Below, piece after piece: positions 33,816 through 40,765 of a stretch of DNA of 40,765 nucleotides. The stretch comes from Clostridium intestinale DSM 6191 (GTDB taxonomy: Bacteria > Bacillota > Clostridia > Clostridiales > Clostridiaceae). A program made the position numbers and the translations under genes. Numbering within the stretch: the first letter of the stretch is position 1; the number at the start of each line of letters is the position of its first letter. The notes beneath the pieces were generated by a model that did no database searches, was not told the origin of the DNA, and worked only from the letters and a program-made list of their open reading frames with translations. Location: NCBI RefSeq assembly GCF_900130055.1, contig NZ_FQXU01000022.1, forward strand, positions 1 through 40,765, in the 5' to 3' direction.

Positions 33816-34652
33816 ATGTCAGAAGAAATATTAAGAAAATTTAACCTATTGGAGGAAGAATATTTAGCATTAGATGAGGTGGAATTCAGAGCAAGGTTCA
33901 GAGAAAGAATACACCATACTCTAGAAATTCAAACTTATTCAGCTGCTCACGGAGAAGAGAAATTAAAAGAAAATCAATCGGATACAGCTAAAAAGTTTCT
34001 TGATTTATGGGAAAAAAGAAATATTTCTAAGGAATTACCAGAATATATATACGCTCAGAAGCTAATAGGCTTATCAGAAGTATTACTTAAGGGTGAAAGT
34101 TTAGATTTATCTGAATTTGAATCATATAAATTATCGGATAAAGAACAAGAAACATTCTTTAAGGTTATAAAAGAGAGAAGATCAGTGAGACACTTTAAAG
34201 AAGATAGAGTTCCAGAAGAACTTATAGAAAAGATACTTGAAAGTGGATTGTGGGCAGCACACTCATGCAACTTACAATCTATAAAATATCTAATAGTTAG
34301 AGAAGAGACAACCCCTAAATTATTTAGAGGAAGTGATGTTCCAGGAGGTCCAGTACATTTAGTGCTTCTACAAGACGAGAGAGTTTATAGAGCAAATCCA
34401 TTAAATCCTGTAAGAAACAGACTTATTGATGTGGGAGCTGCTGCTCAAAACATAGTATTAGCTACTCATGCGCTTGGGTTATCAGGAGTTTGGCTTACAT
34501 TTAATGAGACAATGATTGAAAGAATAAGTAAACACTTTAATCTTCCAGAGTATATAAAACTTGTGACTTATGTAGATATTGGATATCCAGATCAAACACC
34601 ATATGCTCCTCAAAGAAAAACTTTAAATGAGGCTATAATAGCTAATGTATAG
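33816..34652 (+). CDS. Nitroreductase-fold protein with an N-terminal extension
   Basis: A 278-residue protein; residues from about 118 on are an FMN-dependent nitroreductase domain, with 'VIKERRSVRHFKEDRVPEEL', 'GLWAAHSCNLQSIKYL' and 'DVGAAAQNIVLATHALGLSG'. The usual APSSxNxQ FMN loop is AAHSCNLQ here, with His and Cys. The first 115 residues are helical and charged, without a recognisable domain, so the protein is about 100 residues longer than standard. It lies between the ABC genes and an SDR gene in one operon and may reduce the imported compound or a ring intermediate. AGAAGGAGAAG precedes the ATG. Confidence 0.85.
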   Translation: MSEEILRKFNLLEEEYLALDEVEFRARFRERIHHTLEIQTYSAAHGEEKLKENQSDTAKKFLDLWEKRNISKELPEYIYAQKLIGLSEVLLKGESLDLSEFESYKLSDKEQETFFKVIKERRSVRHFKEDRVPEELIEKILESGLWAAHSCNLQSIKYLIVREETTPKLFRGSDVPGGPVHLVLLQDERVYRANPLNPVRNRLIDVGAAAQNIVLATHALGLSGVWLTFNETMIERISKHFNLPEYIKLVTYVDIGYPDQTPYAPQRKTLNEAIIANV

Positions 34653-34677
34653 ATTTTAATTAAAAGGAGGTTTTAAA

Positions 34678-35367
34678 ATGAAGATACTTATAACTGGAGG
34701 AAGTCAGGGAATTGGATTAGATGTAGCTAAAGAACTCCATAAAAGTGGACATGAATTATTTTTAGTTGCGAGGGATTCAGATAGATTAAACAAAGCTGTT
34801 TCAGGCTTTTCTGAAAGAGTTAACGGATTTGCTTGGGATTTAAAAGATGATGTTGATACTTTAATAGAAGAAACCTCCAAAAGAAACTTTTCACCAGATG
34901 TAATTATTTTAAATGCAGCTTACTTTGGAAGTTCTTTAAGATCAGTAGTAAAAGCGTCTCCATATGAACTTGAAGAGTTATTAAAAGTTAATGTTATTTC
35001 TAATTATAAATTGGTGCAGAGATTTATAGATATACTTAAAAAAGGAGAGTATCCACGAATAATAATCATAGGCTCTACAGCAAGCATAAGAGTTGATTAT
35101 GGATCACTTTATGGAATTTCTAAATGGGCTTTAAAATCCTATGCATATAGTTTAAGAAATGAACTTAAAGAATTAGGGATTGGAGTTACACTACTTAATC
35201 CTGGAGGAACTTTTACAGAAAAAAGAACTCCTAATGAAAAAACTCCAGAAGGAAGATTACTTGAAGCAAGTGATATAGCAAAACTTGTGGGTGTTCTACT
35301 AACTTTAAGTCCTCAAGCAGTTGTAGAAGAAATAAATGTAAGACCTATGCTTGGAGATACTTATTAA
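34678..35367 (+). CDS. Short-chain dehydrogenase/reductase (SDR)
   Basis: A 229-residue classical SDR. The cofactor loop is 'ITGGSQGIGLDVAKELHKSG', the NAG-type motif appears as 'ILNAAYFG', Ser in 'IIIGSTAS' and the catalytic YxxxK in 'YGISKWAL' complete the active site. The cofactor preference is not clear; an Arg in 'LVARDSDRL' favours NADP(H). It is the last gene of the MarR-linked operon and is preceded by AAAGGAGG. A terminator follows. Confidence 0.9.
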   Translation: MKILITGGSQGIGLDVAKELHKSGHELFLVARDSDRLNKAVSGFSERVNGFAWDLKDDVDTLIEETSKRNFSPDVIILNAAYFGSSLRSVVKASPYELEELLKVNVISNYKLVQRFIDILKKGEYPRIIIIGSTASIRVDYGSLYGISKWALKSYAYSLRNELKELGIGVTLLNPGGTFTEKRTPNEKTPEGRLLEASDIAKLVGVLLTLSPQAVVEEINVRPMLGDTY

Positions 35368-35450
35368 AATAATACAGTTAACTAGAATTATAAGTAATTC
35401 TAATAGGAGATAATATTTATTAAGCATTGGTTTAATATAGCTTAATTAAG

Positions 35451-35488
35451 AATACTGCCGAAATATTGAAATTTTGGCGGTATTTTTT
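35451..35488 (+). terminator. Terminator of the MarR-linked operon
   Basis: A 14-bp stem with two G-T pairs (35451-35464 with 35471-35484), a 6-base loop and a T-run (TTTTTT from 35483). Confidence 0.85.
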
Positions 35489-35591
35489 CATTTAAAGGGT
35501 AAATATCTTAGATTGAATTATCTATCTACCTCTGATATATTTAAGTTGTCCTTATGGAAAATATAGAAAACAAAATATTGGAGGAGTTTTT

Positions 35592-36494
35592 GTGAACTAT
35601 GAAAAGGTTACCTTACTTCAAATTGAGTATTTTCTTGCTGCAGCTAAGCATTTAAATTTTACAGAAGCAGCTAAAAATTTATATGTTTCTCAGCCTTCTT
35701 TAAGTAGACAAATTGCTATATTAGAAAATGAGATAGGAGTCCAACTTTTTTTTAGAACTAAGAGAAATGTAAGATTAACATCAGCTGGAATGGTCTTATT
35801 TAAAGAAATAAATGGAGTTGTAGATTCTATAGAGCAGGCAATAGAAAAAGTAAAACAGCCCAATTTAGGTGAGAATTGCACCTTAACTATTGGATGCCTA
35901 GAATCTATGAATACAAGTGTGTTTTTGCCCATGATAATTAGAAAATTTAAAGAAAAACATAAAAATACTAATCTAATTGTTGAAAGCTATGGTTTTAAAC
36001 AGTTAAGAGAAAAACTTATTAATGGGAAACTAGATATAATATTTACCCTTTCCTTTGAAGTCGACGATTCATTAGGAATTGTGTGGGACACAGTTTATAG
36101 AGGAAACTCTTATATAGTAATGGATGTGTCCAACCCATTAGCTAAATCTGAAAGTTTAAGCATTAAAGACCTTAAAAATGAAAAGTTTGTTATAATTTCT
36201 AGAGATGAATCACCTAAAGGCTTTGATGGAATAATAAAGATATGCAGAAAAAATGGGTTTGATCCAAGGATAGTAAAGCAGCTTCCCAATATAGAGTCGG
36301 TGCTCCTTTGTGTTGAGGCGGGGGTAGGAGTTGCATTGTTTGATTCACAGGTAAGATACGACAATAAAAATATAAAAGTTTTTAAGGTTGAAAATGATTT
36401 TGTAGATGTAATAATGGCATGGAAAAAAGAAAATATGAATTCAAGCATACCACACTTTGTAAATGGAGTTTTAAGTGAAGTGAAGGTGGAGTAG
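35592..36494 (+). CDS. LysR-family transcriptional regulator
   Basis: A 300-residue regulator with a clear N-terminal helix-turn-helix ('YFLAAAKHLNFTEAAKNLYV', then SQPSLSRQIAILENEIG) and a two-lobed effector domain. It starts at a GTG 7 bases after GGAGG. A terminator separates it from the next gene, but it reads the same way and sits at the head of the PhlG-like, enoate reductase and flavodoxin-fold genes. The 204-bp gap after it has two TAATAAC repeats 16 bp apart (36563, 36579), possible half-sites. It is the likely activator of that locus; the ligand would then be an aromatic substrate. Confidence 0.88.
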   Translation: MNYEKVTLLQIEYFLAAAKHLNFTEAAKNLYVSQPSLSRQIAILENEIGVQLFFRTKRNVRLTSAGMVLFKEINGVVDSIEQAIEKVKQPNLGENCTLTIGCLESMNTSVFLPMIIRKFKEKHKNTNLIVESYGFKQLREKLINGKLDIIFTLSFEVDDSLGIVWDTVYRGNSYIVMDVSNPLAKSESLSIKDLKNEKFVIISRDESPKGFDGIIKICRKNGFDPRIVKQLPNIESVLLCVEAGVGVALFDSQVRYDNKNIKVFKVENDFVDVIMAWKKENMNSSIPHFVNGVLSEVKVE

Positions 36495-36504
36495 TATGTG
36501 AGTA

Positions 36505-36538
36505 AAGCTAGTATATATGTGTACTAGCTTATTTTTTT
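36505..36538 (+). terminator. Terminator after the LysR gene
   Basis: A 9-bp perfect stem (36505-36513 with 36522-36530), an 8-base loop, then A and T7. Confidence 0.85.
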
Positions 36539-36697
36539 GCCCTTAATTAAAAAACATCATACTAATAACGTATAACAGTAATAACAAATAGGTATTTTAA
36601 TTAAATTTTCAACATTGATAAAATATAAACAAGTAAGAAGATAAATATTATTCTATGTGAAAAGGATTACTAGAGTATTAAAAAAGAGGAGAGAGAT

Positions 36698-37519
36698 ATG
36701 ATAAAAGATTTAAAAAGAGAATTAAGCAACGAAGAAAAAGAAAAGTCATATTCGAAGTACTTTTATAAGCAACTTGCAACTCCAAACCCAGAATTAATGG
36801 AGATTCTAAAAAAAGGACCTATGAGCCCAGAGAAAGCATTAAAACCTGAAGACATAAACCACTTACTTGAATCGGGATACCATGAAGTAGAAACAGGATA
36901 TTGCATTTTAGAAAATGGAGCTGGTTATGTTGCTGTTAATAACAAGTTTCCAGGGGTTTCATTAGATATGATTAATTGGTGGTTTGCATGGCATGCTCTT
37001 GAGGATTTAAGGTACATGCTATGGTTTAGGGACGGTCATTATGGAATATCAATAAGTGATGAAGATAGAGAAAAAATACTTAATCCTGAGACGCCAATGT
37101 TAGAAAAATTCCAAGGACGTGTACATCAGGTAATAGAAGATACAGGAAATGGACCAGAGGATATTCAGATTTCGTTCTTAAGCCCAGAACAAATAGGTTT
37201 TGATCCTAAGGAACTTAAAGAAAAGAACATAACAGTAGTATGTGGTAATGGTATGGCACAGTCAAGAGCTGGCGGACCTAAAGCCCCTGCTGTAATGATG
37301 CATTTATTTAGAGAAGTAGATGGAGGAGTGGAATCACGTACAAGATTTTGGATGGGATATAACATAATTGATAAAAAGCTTTGCAAATTACTTCCAGATG
37401 GAATACAGATGCCAATTCAAGCTCCTATGGGACTAGCCTTCCATAATGTTGAGGAGTATAGCAATTTAGCAGAGATATTACCAAACCTATATAGTGAAAT
37501 GAATGGAGAAATCTTTTAG
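36698..37519 (+). CDS. PhlG/phloretin-hydrolase-family C-C hydrolase
   Basis: A 273-residue protein that I assign to the 2,4-diacetylphloroglucinol hydrolase (PhlG) family, which also holds phloretin hydrolase of flavonoid-degrading gut bacteria. These Zn enzymes cut a C-C bond between a phenolic ring and an acyl group. The expected metal ligands fit by spacing: H114 in 'RDGHYGI', E147 in 'VIEDTG', and H249/E253 in 'FHNVEEY'; a further His is H202. The aromatic-rich 'INWWFAWHALEDLRYMLWF' is also typical. The ribosome site is AGAGGAGAG. It is the first gene of a set with an enoate reductase and a flavodoxin-fold reductase. Substrate is inferred, not shown; other acylphenols are possible. Confidence 0.8.
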   Translation: MIKDLKRELSNEEKEKSYSKYFYKQLATPNPELMEILKKGPMSPEKALKPEDINHLLESGYHEVETGYCILENGAGYVAVNNKFPGVSLDMINWWFAWHALEDLRYMLWFRDGHYGISISDEDREKILNPETPMLEKFQGRVHQVIEDTGNGPEDIQISFLSPEQIGFDPKELKEKNITVVCGNGMAQSRAGGPKAPAVMMHLFREVDGGVESRTRFWMGYNIIDKKLCKLLPDGIQMPIQAPMGLAFHNVEEYSNLAEILPNLYSEMNGEIF

Positions 37520-37570
37520 TTAAATTTAAATGAACATGGATGAATATTAAGAGAGAGTGAGGAATTAGTA

Positions 37571-39571
37571 ATGAGCAAATATAAAAATGTGTTTTCGCCA
37601 ATAACAATAAAAGGAGTGGAGTTTAAGAATAGAATAGAGGTAGCACCTATGGTACCTTGTATGGCAACTCCAGAAGGATGGGTTACTAAAGAAGTAATTG
37701 AGTTTTATAGACCCTTTGCTAAAGGTGGTGCAGCAATAGTTACAGTAGGTGACTCTGCGATAAACTGGGAACATGCAATGGACCATGAGGGACAAATTAA
37801 TCTAGGTGATGATAATGTAAAAATGGGTCTAGATGATTTAGCTGATGAAATACAAAGATATGGCTCTTTAATTTCTATAGAATTAAACCATGGAGGACGT
37901 TTTGCTAACTCTATGAACTTAGCGACTAAAGGGTTAAAACCAGTTAGCTCTACTCCAAAACCAGCTGAAATTGATGAATTCTTCTCTAAACTTCAAGGTA
38001 AAACACCAGCAGAAGTTGAAGAAATGGGCATTCCATTAATAAATAAAACTATTCAAGATTTTGCAGATGCTGCTGGAAGATGTAAAGACAGCGGATTTAA
38101 AATGGTAATGATTCATGGAGCTCATGGTATGCTTCCTTCACAATTTTTATCTCCATACGTAAACAAACGTACTGATAGATATGGTGGAAGTTTTGAAAAT
38201 AGAGCACGTTTCTGTATCGAATTATTAGAAGCTGTACGTAGAAGAGTTGGAGAAAACTTTATATTAGAGTACAGAATTAGTGCAGATGAATTAGTTGAAG
38301 GCGGAATGAAAGTTGAAGAAGTTATTGAATTTGTTAAACTTATAAAAGATAAAATTGATATACTTCATGTTTCAGCAGGTATGCTTCCAAATCCATTTAC
38401 TATTCAATACATGATTCAACCATTATATGTTCCTTACATGTTAAACATACATTTTGCTGAAGAAATTAAAAAGGCAGTCGGTAATGATTTATATGTAACG
38501 GCAGTTGGATCAGTTATGACTTTAGAAAATGCAGAAGAAATATTATCAAGAGGATTAGTTGACTTTGTTGCTATGGCAAGACCATTTGTAGCAGACCCAG
38601 AATTCATGAGAAAAACCGCTCTTGGAAAAGTTGAAGATGTACGTCCTTGCGTACGTTGTAATACTTGTTGCGGGCGTTCAGCATTCTTTAAGAAAACTAG
38701 ATGTTCTGTTAACCCAACTAATGGACGTGAAACAGAATATCCAGGTGGAAAAGTTCAAAAAGCTGATGTTAAGAAAAAAGTAGTAATAGTTGGTGGTGGG
38801 CCAGCTGGAATGCAGGCTGCACTTACTTCTATTGAAAGAGGACATGAAGTTGTGCTTTTTGAAAAGGAAGAAACATTAGGCGGTACTTTAAAACATGCTA
38901 CAGACCTTGCATTTAAAAAGGATTTAAAGAACTACTTGGAATGGATAGTTGCTCAAACTTTAAAATGCGGAGCAACAATAAAGTTAAATACAGAAGCTAC
39001 AGAAGATATGATAAAAGAAGAAAATCCAGATGCTTTAATTATAGCTGTTGGAGCTACTCCGCTTATTCCTAACATACCAGGTGTTGATAAGGAACATGTT
39101 CATTGGTCAGGAGATGTAGATTGTGGAAGAGTACCAGTAGGCAACAAAGTAATTGTTGTTGGAGGAGGACTTACAGGAGCTGAATCAGCTGTAGATTTAG
39201 CAATGCAAGGTAAGGACGTAACGCTTCTTGAAATGCAAGGACCAGAAGCATTATTAAATGGTTCTTCATTAATCAACAGATTCTCATTGCAATCTTTATT
39301 AATGAAACATGGAGTTAAAGTTGTAACTAATACTAAGCTAGAAGAAATTACTGACAAAGGAATTAAGACTATAAATTCTAGGTTCCAATGGAAAGAATAT
39401 GAAGCAGATACAGTTGCATTAGCTTTAGGAATGAGACCACGTAAAGATGTTATAGCTAGCCTTAGACATGCTATTCCAGAAACAGAAGTTTATATTATCG
39501 GAGATGGAAAACAAATAGGGAATGTATATTCAGCAGTTCACGCTGGATTTGATACAGCAGCAGAGATATAA
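37571..39571 (+). CDS. 2-enoate-reductase-family Fe-S flavoenzyme (OYE-like)
   Basis: A 666-residue NADH:flavin oxidoreductase of the 2-enoate reductase/2,4-dienoyl-CoA reductase type. The TIM barrel with FMN (1-350) has 'MIHGAHGMLPSQFLSPYVN' and 'RTDRYGGSFENRARF'. The Fe-S cysteines are C360, C363, C367 (or C366) and C378. Then come the FAD domain (GGGPAGMQAA, about 405) and the NAD(P)H domain (GGGLTGAESA, about 530). Such enzymes reduce activated C=C bonds, for example in cinnamates, bile-acid intermediates or chalcones. Placement behind a phloretin-hydrolase-like gene favours a polyphenol C=C substrate. Arg codons of CGT type are more frequent than in the neighbours. A weak ribosome site, GTGAGG, precedes the ATG. 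Confidence 0.9.
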   Translation: MSKYKNVFSPITIKGVEFKNRIEVAPMVPCMATPEGWVTKEVIEFYRPFAKGGAAIVTVGDSAINWEHAMDHEGQINLGDDNVKMGLDDLADEIQRYGSLISIELNHGGRFANSMNLATKGLKPVSSTPKPAEIDEFFSKLQGKTPAEVEEMGIPLINKTIQDFADAAGRCKDSGFKMVMIHGAHGMLPSQFLSPYVNKRTDRYGGSFENRARFCIELLEAVRRRVGENFILEYRISADELVEGGMKVEEVIEFVKLIKDKIDILHVSAGMLPNPFTIQYMIQPLYVPYMLNIHFAEEIKKAVGNDLYVTAVGSVMTLENAEEILSRGLVDFVAMARPFVADPEFMRKTALGKVEDVRPCVRCNTCCGRSAFFKKTRCSVNPTNGRETEYPGGKVQKADVKKKVVIVGGGPAGMQAALTSIERGHEVVLFEKEETLGGTLKHATDLAFKKDLKNYLEWIVAQTLKCGATIKLNTEATEDMIKEENPDALIIAVGATPLIPNIPGVDKEHVHWSGDVDCGRVPVGNKVIVVGGGLTGAESAVDLAMQGKDVTLLEMQGPEALLNGSSLINRFSLQSLLMKHGVKVVTNTKLEEITDKGIKTINSRFQWKEYEADTVALALGMRPRKDVIASLRHAIPETEVYIIGDGKQIGNVYSAVHAGFDTAAEI

Positions 39572-39613
39572 ACTGAAACTTAAGATGATAGTAAGTAATA
39601 TGGAGGAGTAGAA

Positions 39614-40558
39614 ATGAAAATTTTAGCAGTAACAGCAGGTAGAAGAAATGGAAATGGGGAAATTTTAGCTAAAGCAGCTCTAATGAAAGCGGAGGAGCTA
39701 GGTGCAGAAGTTAAGATGATTAACCTTCACAATTATAATATTAAACCTTGTTCTGGCTGTGAGTCTTGCACCGTAAAATTCACACAAAAGGGAGAAGCTC
39801 CTGAATGTGTATTTAAAGATAAAGACGATATGGATACAATTATGCAAGAATGGTTAGCCGCTGATGGTGTTATTGTAGTTGTCCCTGCGTATTCATTTAT
39901 GCCCGCAGGTTTATACAGAATCTTCACAGACCGTCATTTAGCATATGAGCCCAATTTCCATAAACAAGTAAATAATCCTGCTTACTTTAAACATAGAGTT
40001 GGTGGAATTATTGCAAATGGAGGCTCTACTAGAAGCTGGATGTCACTTGCCCTAGAAAGTATGAATATTACCCTATTAACTCAAGACATCAAGGTGGTTG
40101 ACCAAGTTATGATAAATCGTGCACCAAGACCTGGACAAGTTCTTCTTAATGAAAAAAGTATAGAAAGAGCAGCAAAGCTTGGAGAAAACGTAGTTAAGGG
40201 AATTCAAAACTATGAAGAAGTTGGTTTTCTTGGAGATGAGAACCTTGGTTGGTGTCCAGTTTGTCACTCAAATGTTCTATCATTAGGAGAGCCACATTGG
40301 AATGAACAAGGCTTCAAAATAGAATGTCCTGTATGCCACTGCGGTGGAGATTTAGAAAAAGATGAAAATGGAAAGTGGAAGTTTATAATAGAAGAAGATG
40401 GATATAGAAAATCAATGATCAATGGCAGCGGAGCTAAGGATCACTTCTTCGAAATACAAGACACTATGAGAAAATACTTCTCTAACATGGAAGTAATAAA
40501 TGAAAAACGTAAAAAATATTTAGATTATAAACCAGCAACAATTGAGATAAAGAAGTAA
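39614..40558 (+). CDS. Flavodoxin-fold NAD(P)H/FMN-dependent reductase with Cys clusters and a C-terminal zinc-ribbon-like part
   Basis: A 314-residue protein. Residues 1-190 are an NADPH-dependent FMN reductase fold ('MKILAVTAGRRNGNGEILAK' binds flavin phosphate; 'PAYSFMPAGLYRIFTDR' is the second flavin loop). C46, C49, C52 and C65 give Cx2Cx2Cx12C, like the cluster site of iron-sulfur flavoproteins but with a longer last gap. The C-terminal part has C214-x2-C217 and C238-x2-C241 plus C243, a zinc-ribbon-like or rubredoxin-like arrangement. It could pass electrons to the enoate reductase or itself reduce a flavonoid C=C bond, as reported for a flavone reductase of a gut anaerobe which I recall as related. 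ATATGGAGGAG precedes the ATG. Confidence 0.82.
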   Translation: MKILAVTAGRRNGNGEILAKAALMKAEELGAEVKMINLHNYNIKPCSGCESCTVKFTQKGEAPECVFKDKDDMDTIMQEWLAADGVIVVVPAYSFMPAGLYRIFTDRHLAYEPNFHKQVNNPAYFKHRVGGIIANGGSTRSWMSLALESMNITLLTQDIKVVDQVMINRAPRPGQVLLNEKSIERAAKLGENVVKGIQNYEEVGFLGDENLGWCPVCHSNVLSLGEPHWNEQGFKIECPVCHCGGDLEKDENGKWKFIIEEDGYRKSMINGSGAKDHFFEIQDTMRKYFSNMEVINEKRKKYLDYKPATIEIKK

Positions 40559-40569
40559 AGGTAAAAAAG

Positions 40570-40600
40570 GGACTATGGAGTTTTTCATAGTCCTTAATTA
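40570..40600 (+). terminator. Terminator of the polyphenol-type locus
   Basis: An 8-bp stem (40570-40577 with 40586-40593), an 8-base T-rich loop, then TTAATTAAT. It is a moderate terminator before the NfnA-like gene. Confidence 0.65.
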
Positions 40601-40658
40601 ATACAGTATTGTATTAAAGATTAAAAGATACACATAAGTAATGATATGGAGGAGAAAA

Positions 40659-40765
40659 ATGTACAAGATAGTTAAAAAAAGACAACTAAACGAAAATATC
40701 TATCTAATGGATATAGAAGCACCAAGAGTAGCAAAATCATCAAATCCAGGACAATTTATCATAGT
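40659..40765 (+). CDS. NfnA/SudB-like ferredoxin-NADP reductase subunit, N-terminus only (cut by window edge)
   Basis: Only the first 35 residues are in the window. 'MYKIVKKRQLNENIYLMDIE' followed by APRVAKSSNPGQFIIV is the start of the FAD/NAD-binding subunit of the NADH-dependent ferredoxin:NADP oxidoreductase, also called sulfide dehydrogenase beta subunit. TATGGAGGAG lies 6 bases before the ATG. A terminator separates it from the reductase genes, but it could supply them with NADPH. The partner subunit would be expected outside the window. Confidence 0.8.
   Translation, partial: MYKIVKKRQLNENIYLMDIEAPRVAKSSNPGQFII

Overview
The window is about 40.8 kb of AT-rich DNA with strong GGAGG-type ribosome sites, AGA/AGG arginine codons and a low-GC anaerobe gene set: PTS sugar uptake, a LevR-type sigma-54 activator, DegV, 2-enoate reductase, NfnA, and the DUF1659/DUF2922 pair. 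This points to a chromosomal segment of a Clostridium-like Firmicute. I saw no rRNA, tRNA, CRISPR, phage or transposase genes.
Layout: 1-2200 holds the end of ilvD, a DUF2922/DUF1659 pair, a 160-bp array of exact 8-bp units, and two related small genes, the second a truncated copy. 2300-9700 is a cellobiose-type PTS locus: a LevR/CelR-type activator, a palindrome, a -24/-12 promoter, EIIB-EIIC-EIIA and a GH3 beta-glucosidase. 9700-16100 holds a two-gene CHR transporter with a divergent LysR gene, DegV, a Cof-type HAD phosphatase, a GH1 6-phospho-beta-glucosidase and a GntR regulator. 16100-20650 is a sugar-acid block: an RspA/ManD-family dehydratase diverging from an EIIBC permease, KDG kinase and KDPG aldolase. 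20700-24500 holds single genes (diguanylate cyclase, histidine phosphatase, nitroreductase, membrane protein, GNAT). 24500-26860 is CsoR plus a P1B-type ATPase with a clear promoter and operator-like palindrome. 26900-28700 holds a second 8-bp array and a soluble chemoreceptor-like protein with a C-terminal Cache-like domain.
28690-35490 is an unfamiliar operon under a MarR regulator: M20 amidohydrolase, ATC-hydrolase-family protein, ABC importer (permease, lipoprotein, ATPase), an N-terminally extended nitroreductase and an SDR. A near-identical palindrome overlaps both the marR start region and the operon promoter region.
35590 to the right edge is a second catabolic locus: LysR, a PhlG/phloretin-hydrolase-family protein, a 2-enoate-reductase-family Fe-S flavoenzyme, a flavodoxin-fold reductase with cysteine clusters, and the start of an NfnA-like subunit. 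Taken together this looks like an anaerobic polyphenol (flavonoid or acylphloroglucinol) module. These last two loci are the best candidates for undescribed biology here. All functional calls come from reading motifs and context; no database search was run.
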